A DNA stretch of 23,003 nt from Myxococcota bacterium. GTDB lineage: Bacteria; Myxococcota_A; UBA9160; PR03. The DNA lies in assembly GCA_030066475.1 (NCBI GenBank), contig JASJBO010000039.1, positions 1-23,003 on the forward strand, given 5' to 3'. Below, one piece after another: positions 16,312 to 23,003 of the stretch (positions are counted from its first letter, which is position 1; every line of letters starts with the position of its first letter). The notes under the pieces were generated by a model. It searched no databases. It saw nothing but the letters and a program-made list of their open reading frames with translations, and had not been told where the DNA came from. Made by a program: the position numbers and the translations under genes.

Positions 16312-16926
16312 ATGAGGAAGGGGATGACTGTGTCGATTCGCCGCTTTGCGCCCCTTGCGCTGGGACTGCTCCTGGCGCCTGCGAGCTACGCGACCACGCA
16401 CAACGAGATCGGTGACGCCGGCGAGTCGTTCGCCGGTGCGCAGGACACGATTGGCTTGGGCTCGCTGAACCTGATCCTGGGCACCTTGGAGGATCCAGGA
16501 GACGTCGACCTGTACCGCGTGGTCGTCGAAGACCTGGCGGCCTTCTCCGTCACCGTGACGGCCCAGATGGAAGGGCCCCAGGCCAACAACGACCTGATCC
16601 TCTACGTCTTCGACGACAACGGGATCTTCCAGTTCGAGGACCTGGACAGCGGCGACGGGCTGCTGCCGGCTCTCCCGCTGGGCGCCCTGGCGGGCGAGTT
16701 CCTGGGCAACCCACTCCTGGTCGGGATCACCGCCAACCGGAACACACCCGCGCAGCGCTTCAGCCCGATCTCGTCCTGGTTCCGCGATCCGCTGCCGCCG
16801 CAATCGGGTCCCTACCAGCTGGCGCTCACCGGGGCACAGTTCTCCCAGGTGCCCGAGCCGGGCGCGGCCCTGCTGGTGATGGCGGGCCTGGCCGGACTCG
16901 CGGCGCGAGGTCGCCGAGAAGCCTGA
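16312..16926 (+). CDS. PEP-CTERM sorting domain protein (paralogue A)
   Basis: 204 aa. The ATG at 16312 follows an AAGAGG ribosome site; an alternative ATG at 16324 also keeps the signal peptide (RRFAPLALGLLLAPASYA). The C-terminus VPEPGAALLVMAGLAGLAAR ending in GRREA is a classical PEP-CTERM signal: Pro-Glu-Pro, hydrophobic helix, basic tail. Such proteins are recognised by exosortase (EpsH) and sorted to the surface or extracellular polysaccharide; no exosortase gene is in this window. The body is a PPC-like beta domain (DPGDVDLYRVVVEDLAAFSV, NNDLILYVFDDNGIFQFED, SPISSWFRDPLPPQSGPYQL), suggesting a surface structural or binding protein. It is paralogous to the gene facing it on the minus strand, and the two stop codons abut with no spacer. 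Confidence 0.88.
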   Translation: MRKGMTVSIRRFAPLALGLLLAPASYATTHNEIGDAGESFAGAQDTIGLGSLNLILGTLEDPGDVDLYRVVVEDLAAFSVTVTAQMEGPQANNDLILYVFDDNGIFQFEDLDSGDGLLPALPLGALAGEFLGNPLLVGITANRNTPAQRFSPISSWFRDPLPPQSGPYQLALTGAQFSQVPEPGAALLVMAGLAGLAARGRREA

Positions 16927-16929
16927 TCA
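16924..16929. other. Shared TGATCA stop junction
   Basis: The plus-strand stop TGA (16924-16926) and the minus-strand stop (read from 16929-16927) together form the palindrome TGATCA, so the two convergent genes end base-to-base. No room is left for a separate terminator; transcripts must run into the opposing gene. Confidence 0.9.
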
Positions 16930-17553
16930 CCGGCGCCCTCGGCGCGCGAGCGCGCCGAGGGCAGCCAGTGCGGCCGCGCTGCCGGCCGCCTCCGGCAGTC
17001 GCACGGGCGCTGCGCCGGCGAGTGCCAGGCTGTAGGCGCCCTGCTGCCTCGGCGCCGGATCGAGAATCCAGCTCGTGAGCGGGTTGACGAGCTGCCCGGG
17101 CCGGTTGTTGAAGGTCGTGAACCCCAGGTAGTAGAGCCCAGCGGGCTTCTCTGCGAAGTCTCCCGGAAAGATCTGGGGCAGGAGCCCCGGTCCGTCGTCC
17201 TGGTTTTCGAACGCGAAGCGGCCCGAATCATCGAAGACGTAGAGCGTGGCATCGTCGTTCGGGGTGTCGCCGCCGACCCCCGCGAAGTCGACGCTCGAGA
17301 CGCTCACGGCGAACTCGGCCGGGTCGCTGACCAGGATCGCGAAGAGGTCGACGTCGCTCTCGAAGAAGAGCGAGCCCGAGATCCCTGACAGGACACCGTC
17401 TTCGGTCGAGGTCTCCTGAGCCGTGTCCGGCAGCTGGGGAGCGTCGCTGATCTCCTGCCAGACGGCGGCCGTCACGGGCTGGCCGAGCCCCAGGGCAGCC
17501 GCGGCGGCGACGCCGATTGCGAGGAAGCCCCCGACCGCTTGCAGCCCCTGCAC
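16927..17553 (-). CDS. PEP-CTERM-like secreted protein (paralogue B)
   Basis: 208 aa from the GTG at 17553, chosen because a strong GGGAGGGA ribosome site lies 7 nt upstream and the product then begins with a normal signal peptide (LQAVGGFLAIGVAAAAALGL, cleavage near VTAA). A GTG at 17625 would add 24 unusual Arg-rich residues. The body repeats the pattern of paralogue A: DVDLFAILVSDPAEFAVSVS, DDATLYVFDDSGRFAFENQD, NPLTSWILDPAPRQQGAYSL. The C-terminus keeps the tripartite layout but with LPEA in place of PEP, then an Ala/Leu-rich helix, then RRGRR. It may still be an exosortase substrate or a diverged variant. It is divergent from the kinase gene at 17704. Confidence 0.87.
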   Translation of the reverse strand: MQGLQAVGGFLAIGVAAAAALGLGQPVTAAVWQEISDAPQLPDTAQETSTEDGVLSGISGSLFFESDVDLFAILVSDPAEFAVSVSSVDFAGVGGDTPNDDATLYVFDDSGRFAFENQDDGPGLLPQIFPGDFAEKPAGLYYLGFTTFNNRPGQLVNPLTSWILDPAPRQQGAYSLALAGAAPVRLPEAAGSAAALAALGALARRGRR

Positions 17554-17560
17554 CGTTCGC

Positions 17561-17568
17561 TCCCTCCC
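17561..17568 (-). promoter_or_regulatory. Ribosome binding site deciding the start of paralogue B
   Basis: On the minus strand this reads GGGAGGGA, 7 nt before the GTG at 17553. No comparable site precedes the upstream GTG at 17625, so the shorter product is preferred. Confidence 0.65.
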
Positions 17569-17650
17569 GGACGACTCCACTTGCCTTCGACGGACTACGC
17601 GTCCGTCGCAGCGATCGTGCGCCACCGAACACAGTATTGCAGATTTTTTC

Positions 17651-17679
17651 TAGACATCATTTGAACCAACGGATATCCT
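17651..17679 (+). promoter_or_regulatory. Sigma-70-like promoter for the kinase gene
   Basis: TAGACA (17651-17656, 5 of 6 to TTGACA), a 17-nt spacer, then TATCCT (17674-17679, 4 of 6 to TATAAT). Predicted start of transcription is near 17686, leaving a short leader with GGAG before the ATG at 17704. It lies in the most AT-rich stretch of the window, directly after a run of six T. A vegetative promoter here would mean the kinase does not need the ECF factor for its own expression. Confidence 0.45.
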
Positions 17680-17703
17680 CGGACGCCCGGATGGAGATGC
17701 CTC

Positions 17704-18639
17704 ATGACGGAAGATGCCGTCAAGGAGATCGTCTTCCGAGCCAGCCAATTGCCCGCGAGTGCCCGGCGCGACTACGTCGAGCGCTCGGTGGATGACGACG
17801 AGGCGCTGCTCGCCGAGGTCCGCAGCCTCTTGGACTGGCTCGGGGACGACGAGGAGGCCCGCCCCGTCCCTGCCGAGCCCGTGCTGGCAGCGGGCACACT
17901 GCTGGTAGACCGCTACCGGACCCTGGCGCGACTGGGCCGGGGCGGAGCGGCCGAGACCTACCTGGCCCGGGACGTGCGCAGCGGCCGCGCAGTGGCCGTC
18001 AAGCAGGCACCGGCCGGAGACGCCAAGCGAGCGGAGCAGCTGCGCCGCGAGTACCTGCTGACGCGCCGGGTCGTGCACCCGGGCGTCCGCCGAATCTGGG
18101 ACCTGTGTTGCCGAGCCGACGAGTGCCTTCTCGTGATGGAGTACGTGGACGGCTGCGACCTGGGCGAGCGACTCGACGAAGAGGGACCTTTCCCCGCCGC
18201 CCCGGTCGCCGAGCTGGCGCGCCACGTCGCCTCGACGCTCGCTGCGGTGCATGCGGCCGGTGTCGTGCACGGCGACGTCAAGCCCGAGAACCTGCTCATC
18301 GACGCCCAGGGCATCCCGCGCCTGATCGACTTCGGGCTCGCCCATGCGACCCGCAAGACGAGGCGAGCGCTGTCGGGAGGGACACCCCGCTACCTCTCGC
18401 CCGAGCGACGATCGGGCGCCCCGTCGAGCCCGAGCGGCGACGTCTATGCGCTCGCGGCAACGTTGCGCGACCTGCTCGCCGGGCGACCCGAGGACTCGGC
18501 CGCGGAGCCGCTCCCGAGCTTCACACGCTTGCGGCGGCTGCATCCCGGCCTCGAGCGGGCGATCCGGCGCGGCCTGCTCCCGGAGGCGCAGCGCCCGCGC
18601 GACGCAGGCGAGCTCTTGGACCTTCTGCGCGAGACGTAG
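17704..18639 (+). CDS. Soluble Hanks-type serine/threonine protein kinase
   Basis: 311 aa. Residues 1-60 are a helical preface (ASQLPASARRDYVERSVDDD, ALLAEVRSLL) like that of kinases encoded beside TIGR02999 ECF sigma factors. The kinase domain (about 70-300) has the Gly loop LGRGGAAETYLA, Lys100 (AVKQ), Glu116 in the C-helix, HGDVKPENLL with catalytic Asp191 and Asn196, IDFG with Asp209, and SPER with Glu234. All residues needed for phosphotransfer are present. The Arg of HRD is Gly, so it is a 'non-RD' type that may not need activation-loop phosphorylation. There is no membrane segment and no PASTA or other sensor domain, and the protein ends with the C-lobe, so it is short and cytosolic. 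Substrate is unknown; the sigma factor at 8492-9055 is a reasonable candidate partner by family association. Confidence 0.92.
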   Translation: MTEDAVKEIVFRASQLPASARRDYVERSVDDDEALLAEVRSLLDWLGDDEEARPVPAEPVLAAGTLLVDRYRTLARLGRGGAAETYLARDVRSGRAVAVKQAPAGDAKRAEQLRREYLLTRRVVHPGVRRIWDLCCRADECLLVMEYVDGCDLGERLDEEGPFPAAPVAELARHVASTLAAVHAAGVVHGDVKPENLLIDAQGIPRLIDFGLAHATRKTRRALSGGTPRYLSPERRSGAPSSPSGDVYALAATLRDLLAGRPEDSAAEPLPSFTRLRRLHPGLERAIRRGLLPEAQRPRDAGELLDLLRET

Positions 18640-18728
18640 GCGACCGGCCCCGACTCTTCGATTGGATCCGTCGAACGCGCCGGCTCTGGCCCTTCCGAGG
18701 GCGCGGCTCGCTCGGGTAGTCTCCAGCC

Positions 18729-20969
18729 ATGAGCCAGAGAACCGCCTACGCCACGTGCACCCTCTGCGAGGCCACCTGCGGCATCCAGGTCCAGGTGGAA
18801 GGCCGCCAGGTCACCAGCCTGCGCGGCGACGAGCAGGACCCCTTCTCGCGTGGCCACGTCTGCCCCAAGGCAATCGGCCTGCGCGAGCTGCAGGACGACC
18901 CGGATCGCCTGCGCCGGCCGCTGCGGCGCACCGCGTCGGGCTTCGAGGAGATCGGCTGGGACGAGGCCTACGCGCTGGCGGCCGAAGGCCTGGGCCGCGC
19001 GCGCGAGGCGGGCGGCGCCGACGCGGTCGCCCTCTATCGCGGCAACCCGGGCGTCCACGACTTCGCCACGCTGCTCGGCGCCAACGTGCTGTCGCGCGCG
19101 CTCGGCTCGAAGAACGTGTTCTCGGCGGGCCCCACCGACACCTGGCCGCGCTACGTCCAGTCGGGGTCCATGTACGGCGGCCCGCTGCGCGCGACCGTGC
19201 CCGACGTCGACCGCAGCGACTACCTGCTGGTGGTGGGCGCCAACCCGCTGGTCTCGAACGGCAGCCTGATGACCGCGCCCGGCATCCGCGACCGCCTGGC
19301 GGCGCTGCGCGCGCGCGGCGGCAAGCTCGTGGTGGTGGATCCGCGCCGCACCGAGACGGCGGCGCGCGCCGACGAGCACCACTTCATCGTGCCGGGCTCG
19401 GACGCGGCGTTCCTGCTGGCGATGGCGCACGTGCTGTTCGCCGAGGGCCGCGTCGCGCTGGGTCGCTGCGAGGATCTGGTGAACGGGCTCGAGGCGGTGG
19501 AGCGCGCGGTGGCGGAGCTGTCGCCCGAGCGCGTGGCCCCGCGCTGCGGCATCGCGGCCGACACCATCCGGCGCCTGGCGCGCGAGCTGTCCGAGGCACC
19601 CCGCGCCGCCACCTACGGGCGCATGGGCACCTGCGTGCAGCCCTTCGGCACGCTCGCGAGCTGGGCGCTCGACCTGCTCGCGATCCTCACCGGCAACCTC
19701 GACCGACCCGGCGGCTCGATGTTCACGAACCCCGCCGCACCGCTTCACGCGGTGGTCGAGGGCGAGGGGCCGATCCAATTCGGCCGCTGGAAGAGCCGCG
19801 TCTCGGGCCTCGACGAGGTGATGGGCGAGCTCCCCGCCGCGGTGCTGGCCGAGGAGATCGAGACGCCCGGCGAGGGCCAGATCCGCGCGCTGCTCACCGT
19901 CGCGGGCAACCCGGTGCGCACCTACCCCAACAGCGAGCGCCTCGAGCGCGCGCTCGCCTCGCTCGACTTCCTGGTGTGCCTCGACTACTACCGGAACGAG
20001 ACCACGCGCCACGCCGACCTGATCCTGCCGCCCACCGGCCCGCTCGAGCGCGGCCACTACGACCTGGCGCTCAACCACTTCGCCGTGCGCAACGTGGCCA
20101 AGTGGTCGGCGCCGGCGCTCGAGCCGGAGCCCGGCGCGCGCGACGCGTGGACCACGGCGCTCGAGCTGGGCCGCCAGCTGATGGGGCTCGAGGCGCTCGA
20201 CCTCGCGCAGGTCGACGGCCTGGTGCTGCAACAGCTCGCCGGCGTGGCGCTGGGCGGCAGCCGGTTCGCGGACCGGCTCAAGATCGAGCAGGTACTCGAG
20301 GCGGTCGGCAAGGAGCCCGGGCCCGAGCGCATCATCGACGCGATGCTGCGCCTCGGCCCCTACGGCGACGGCTGCGGCCTCGAGCCCGAGGGGCTGACGC
20401 TCGCGCGCGTGAAGGGGGCCGAGCACGGCCTCGACCTCGGCGCGCTCGTCCCGATGCTGCCCGACCACCTGGCCACCGAGAGCGGCCAGATCGAGCTGGC
20501 GCCCGAGCGGCTCGTCGCCGACCTGCCGCGCCTGGAGCGCTGGCTCGCCGAGCCGCCGTCCGCGGGCCTGCGCCTGATCAACCGCCGCGACGTGCGCTCG
20601 ATGAACTCGTGGCTGCACAACCTGCCGGCGCTCGCCAAGGGCCGCGACCGCTGCACGCTGCAGATCCACCCCGACGACGCGGCCGCCCGCGGACTGGCCG
20701 CCGGCAGCGAGGCGCTGCTGCGCACGCGCGTGGGCGAGATCCGCGCCCCCGTGGAGATCACGACCGACGTGATGCCCGGAGTCGTGAGCCTGCCGCACGG
20801 CTTCGGACACCAGGGCGACGGCGTAGCGCTGCGCGTGGCGACGCGCCGGCCCGGCGCCAACGTCAACGCCCTCACCGACGACGCCGCCATCGACGTCCCG
20901 AGCGGCGCCTCGGCGATCTTCGGCGGAGCGGTGGAGGTGAAGGCGGATCGGGACACCCAACGAGTGTGA
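18729..20969 (+). CDS. Molybdopterin-dependent oxidoreductase (DMSO reductase superfamily)
   Basis: 746 aa. The N-terminal [4Fe-4S] site has Cys10, Cys13, Cys17 and Cys45 (CTLCEATC, then HVCPKA). The Mo-bis-MGD core follows with ALYRGNPGVHDFATLLGANV, YLLVVGANPLVSNGSLM and VVVDPRRTETAARAD. The C-terminal molybdopterin-dinucleotide-binding domain is about residues 605-740 (LINRRDVRSMNSWLHNLP, LPHGFGHQGDG, ANVNALTDD). No Tat or other signal peptide, so cytoplasmic. At the place where Ser, Cys, Sec or Asp binds Mo, I see GPTDTWPR (Asp137), suggesting an Asp ligand; this is inference. No electron-transfer subunit, chaperone or cofactor gene is adjacent, unlike typical formate dehydrogenase or nitrate reductase operons. 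The substrate cannot be assigned. It starts 89 nt after the kinase gene and has no clear ribosome site. Confidence 0.9.
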   Translation: MSQRTAYATCTLCEATCGIQVQVEGRQVTSLRGDEQDPFSRGHVCPKAIGLRELQDDPDRLRRPLRRTASGFEEIGWDEAYALAAEGLGRAREAGGADAVALYRGNPGVHDFATLLGANVLSRALGSKNVFSAGPTDTWPRYVQSGSMYGGPLRATVPDVDRSDYLLVVGANPLVSNGSLMTAPGIRDRLAALRARGGKLVVVDPRRTETAARADEHHFIVPGSDAAFLLAMAHVLFAEGRVALGRCEDLVNGLEAVERAVAELSPERVAPRCGIAADTIRRLARELSEAPRAATYGRMGTCVQPFGTLASWALDLLAILTGNLDRPGGSMFTNPAAPLHAVVEGEGPIQFGRWKSRVSGLDEVMGELPAAVLAEEIETPGEGQIRALLTVAGNPVRTYPNSERLERALASLDFLVCLDYYRNETTRHADLILPPTGPLERGHYDLALNHFAVRNVAKWSAPALEPEPGARDAWTTALELGRQLMGLEALDLAQVDGLVLQQLAGVALGGSRFADRLKIEQVLEAVGKEPGPERIIDAMLRLGPYGDGCGLEPEGLTLARVKGAEHGLDLGALVPMLPDHLATESGQIELAPERLVADLPRLERWLAEPPSAGLRLINRRDVRSMNSWLHNLPALAKGRDRCTLQIHPDDAAARGLAAGSEALLRTRVGEIRAPVEITTDVMPGVVSLPHGFGHQGDGVALRVATRRPGANVNALTDDAAIDVPSGASAIFGGAVEVKADRDTQRV

Positions 20970-20970
20970 C

Positions 20971-20985
20971 GGCGCGATCGGCGCC
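20971..20985. repeat. Small hairpin just after molybdopterin enzyme gene
   Basis: 5-bp arms GGCGC and GCGCC around GATCG, starting 2 nt after the stop codon. No T-run follows, so termination activity is doubtful. Nothing else is seen in 20970-21035. Confidence 0.2.
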
Positions 20986-21035
20986 AGCGGCGACCGGCCT
21001 CGGGCTTCGCTATCTCGTGATCGGCCGGGTCGAGC

Positions 21036-21050
21036 GGAGGTGGCGCCCTG
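21036..21050 (+). promoter_or_regulatory. Ribosome site with possible CTG start for the M48 gene
   Basis: GGAGG (21036-21040) stands 7 nt before an in-frame CTG at 21048. No ATG, GTG or TTG lies between the in-frame stop at 21018-21020 and the GTG at 21078, which itself has no ribosome site. A CTG start would restore a proper signal peptide (GPISTAAVLVLVSAGVLPLH). Confidence 0.3.
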
Positions 21051-21077
21051 GGCCCGATCTCCACCGCAGCCGTCCTG

Positions 21078-22004
21078 GTGCTGGTCTCGGCGGGGGTCCT
21101 CCCGCTCCACGCCAGCGGGGACGAGGAGCAACGGCTCAGCGACCTGGCCCTCGGCAGGCTGCTGGAAGGCCAGGAGCGGGTGACCAGGGTCGCCGACCCG
21201 ATCCGGATCGCGGGGATGCCCTACTGCGGCAGGAAGACCGCACCGATCCTCGGGGTCTACGCCGCAGACGATCGGACCTATCGGGACATGTTCCCGGAAG
21301 AGCCCGAGTTCGAGCGGCCCTTCCGCGAGGCTGCGGCCAGGCGCTTCGCGCTGGGTCTGGCTCCGAAGCTCCTGCTGGTCACGACCGGGCTCCCCGCCGA
21401 CCGCGCGGGCCTGCGGCCGGGTGACGTCATCACCCACATCGATGGCAGGGCCATCGAGAAGCGCGTGCGCCTCGACGTGATGCGTGGCTTCGGCGAAGAC
21501 GGGGTGCTCCGGCTGGGCTTCGATCGAGCCGGAGAGACCGGGTCGGTCGAGGTGGAGGTCGAGCTGGGCTGCACGTTCCCCGCCCGCTTCTGGTTCGGCA
21601 CCAGCGTCAACGCATTCGCCACCTACTGGGGCGATCTCACGGGCGTGTACGTGATCAGCGGCATGCTCCGGTTCCTGCCCGACGACGACGATCTCGCGAT
21701 CGTCCTGGGGCACGAGCTGGCTCACATGATCCTCTCGCATCGGGGCGTGGCCACGACGGAGCGGACCGAGGCCGACGCCGACTATCTCGGGATGTACCTG
21801 GCCGCGCGCGCCGGCTTCGACGTCTCCGGCGCCAACGCGCTGTGGGATCGCATGGCGCGCCACAATCCCTTCTCGACGATCGATTGGGGCTTCTACGGCC
21901 ACCCGACCTCACCGGCACGATCGCTGGCTCTCGAGGCGACCCGGCAGGAGATCGCGGAGAAGCTCCAGCGAGGGGAGCCCCTCGAGCCGGAGTGGAGCCA
22001 GTGA
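21078..22004 (+). CDS. PDZ-containing M48-like zinc metalloprotease, exported
   Basis: 308 aa from the GTG at 21078; 318 aa if the CTG at 21048 is used, which gives a better signal peptide. After the leader comes a ~60-residue charged region, then a PDZ domain (about 95-165) with the binding-loop motif GLPADRAGLRPGDVITHIDG. Next is a compact M48-like peptidase domain with LGHELAHMILSH (His212, Glu213, His216), the third zinc ligand Glu231 in EADAD, and YLGMYLAARAGFDVSGANAL. A late GHPTSPAR supplies a conserved His-x5-Arg, a feature of M48 enzymes. It is probably a periplasmic quality-control protease acting on envelope proteins; PDZ-before-M48 suggests recognition of exposed C-termini. Its stop overlaps the next gene's start by 4 nt (GTGA), and that gene encodes a paralogue whose catalytic Glu is lost. 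Confidence 0.87.
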   Translation: MLVSAGVLPLHASGDEEQRLSDLALGRLLEGQERVTRVADPIRIAGMPYCGRKTAPILGVYAADDRTYRDMFPEEPEFERPFREAAARRFALGLAPKLLLVTTGLPADRAGLRPGDVITHIDGRAIEKRVRLDVMRGFGEDGVLRLGFDRAGETGSVEVEVELGCTFPARFWFGTSVNAFATYWGDLTGVYVISGMLRFLPDDDDLAIVLGHELAHMILSHRGVATTERTEADADYLGMYLAARAGFDVSGANALWDRMARHNPFSTIDWGFYGHPTSPARSLALEATRQEIAEKLQRGEPLEPEWSQ

Positions 22005-22945
22005 CCCGCCGCGGGGGTCTCGCAGCCGCGCTGCTGCTGGCGGCGCTGCTCGGGTGCGCCTCTCTGGACCGCCCGGAGATCGACCGGGAGGCGCTCGGCG
22101 AGCACCACGAGCTGCTCCGGACGGAGGCGCGGCAGCACCTGCACGCCGTCTACGTGAGGATCCAGACCGTCGCGGTTCGCCTGAGCCTGGCCTCTGCCCC
22201 TCTCTGCGAGCACGTCGGACCCGTGCTCGGGGCGGCGATCGCGCGCCGGAAGGACTTCGTGGCCGGAGGCAACGACACCGAGGTAGAGCGGACCTTTGGC
22301 GTGTCGGAGCGGGTGACGGTTCTGGCCCTGGCGGAGGCGTCCCCGGCCGGTCGGGCGGGTCTGCGCCCCGGAGACCGGATCCTCGCCGTCGACGGGGAGG
22401 AAATCGATCGGACCTCCGATGTCTTCCGGCGGCTGCGCGGGTCGGACGCCGGCTCTCCAACGCTGCGGATCGAGCGGGAGGGAGAGATCCGGGAGCTCCG
22501 GCTGCCTCGCTCCGACGGCTGCGCCCAGGGCTTCATGGTCTTCGTCGGTTCGGGTGCAGACACCGTCCGCCACCGGAACGGGCAGGAGGTTCTGGTTCCG
22601 ACGGGCCTGGTCGACTTCGCTCGAGACGACGACGAGCTGGCGATCGCCCTCTCGCATCAGCTCGCTCACAACGTGCTCGGGCGCATGTGGCGCGCGGAGG
22701 ACGAGCCGCCGGCCGATCGACTCGGCCTGTTCATGGCGGCACGCGCGGGCTACGACGTCGGCAAGGCCCCCGCGTTCTGGGACCGCCTGGCGGCCGACGA
22801 GCCGTGGAAGATCAGTGACGACATGCAGGGCGGTCGCAACCTCCACGCCGCGATGGCGCTGCGAGCGCCGGTCATCCGCGACACGGTCGAGGAGATCGAG
22901 CGGCGGATCGCGGCAGGAGACCCTCTCGTCCCAGCGGGGGAGTGA
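22001..22945 (+). CDS. PDZ/M48-like lipoprotein, predicted pseudoprotease (HQxxH)
   Basis: 314 aa from the GTG at 22001, overlapping the upstream stop (GTGA) with GGAG just before it. The lipoprotein signal TRRGGLAAALLLAALLGC has a lipobox LLGC with Cys near residue 18, so it is probably anchored in the outer or inner membrane. A PDZ domain (about 95-170: EASPAGRAGLRPGDRILAVD) is followed by an M48-like domain with SHQLAHNVLG in place of HELAH. His219 and His223 are kept, Gln220 replaces the general base Glu, and the third ligand Glu235 (EPPAD) is retained. The region RLGLFMAARAGYD and a late His-x5-Arg also match the upstream paralogue. Zinc may still bind, but hydrolysis is not expected. 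It could sense or trap substrates, or regulate the active partner. Confidence 0.87.
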   Translation: MTRRGGLAAALLLAALLGCASLDRPEIDREALGEHHELLRTEARQHLHAVYVRIQTVAVRLSLASAPLCEHVGPVLGAAIARRKDFVAGGNDTEVERTFGVSERVTVLALAEASPAGRAGLRPGDRILAVDGEEIDRTSDVFRRLRGSDAGSPTLRIEREGEIRELRLPRSDGCAQGFMVFVGSGADTVRHRNGQEVLVPTGLVDFARDDDELAIALSHQLAHNVLGRMWRAEDEPPADRLGLFMAARAGYDVGKAPAFWDRLAADEPWKISDDMQGGRNLHAAMALRAPVIRDTVEEIERRIAAGDPLVPAGE

Positions 22946-23003
22946 GCCCCGGCAGGAGGATTCCTCCAGGTGCTGAGACCGGGTCGGAGTTCGCTCTCGG
23001 TCT

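Noticed and set aside
17643..17650. T-run as an intrinsic terminator
   Set aside because: No GC stem precedes it on the plus strand, and it lies between divergent genes where a terminator is not expected. Promoter-associated AT-richness is the better reading.
18444..21902. Long minus-strand frame opposite the molybdoenzyme
   Set aside because: Shadow of the plus-strand molybdopterin and M48 genes; its translation is typical antisense Arg/Ala/Gln-rich sequence.
22954..22970. GGAGG-ATT-CCTCC hairpin after the last gene
   Set aside because: A 5-bp stem without a T-run, close to the window edge; too weak to call a terminator.

Overview
This is a very GC-rich window with strong G/C preference at third codon positions. 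The gene content suggests a Gram-negative bacterium with a rich envelope and secretome: PEP-CTERM-like surface proteins, a lipoprotein with a lipobox, a large secreted subtilase with a dockerin-like tail, and a TIGR02999-type ECF sigma factor plus a Hanks-type kinase. Together these point to an environmental Myxococcota- or Desulfobacterota-like (old 'deltaproteobacterial') lineage. That placement is inference; there is no rRNA or other marker gene here. I saw no tRNA, CRISPR array, insertion sequence or phage gene.

Layout, left to right. (1) 38-3694, plus strand: an ADP-ribosylglycohydrolase-fold hydrolase, then a GH65 disaccharide phosphorylase. (2) 3842-7543, plus: a secreted multidomain S8 protease (DNRLRE-like domain, subtilase, PPC-like region, thrombospondin type 3 and dockerin-like calcium repeats). 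(3) 7664-10252: a regulatory block with two related AraC regulators on the plus strand, on either side of an ECF sigma factor on the minus strand. The first AraC gene looks 5'-truncated. (4) 16110-10296, minus strand: a tight four-gene operon encoding a membrane-anchored putative beta-propeller protein, a membrane-anchored HEAT-like protein, a small membrane-anchored protein and a secreted SGNH hydrolase with a PKD-like N-terminus. I recognise no described system with this composition. (5) 16312-17553: two paralogous PEP-CTERM-like proteins facing each other, whose stop codons share the palindrome TGATCA. (6) 17704-20969, plus: a soluble Ser/Thr kinase behind a good sigma-70-like promoter, then a stand-alone molybdopterin oxidoreductase. 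(7) 21078-22945, plus: two overlapping, paralogous PDZ + M48-like genes. The first keeps an intact HExxH zinc motif. The second is a lipoprotein in which the catalytic Glu is Gln while the other key residues are retained.

Functionally, most of the window concerns the cell envelope and its control. The kinase N-terminus resembles kinases that usually sit beside TIGR02999 sigma factors, so the sigma factor (8492-9055) and kinase (17704-18639) may be separated partners. The best candidates for new biology are the four-gene envelope operon with the adjacent inverted PEP-CTERM pair, and the active/pseudo-metalloprotease pair at the right end.
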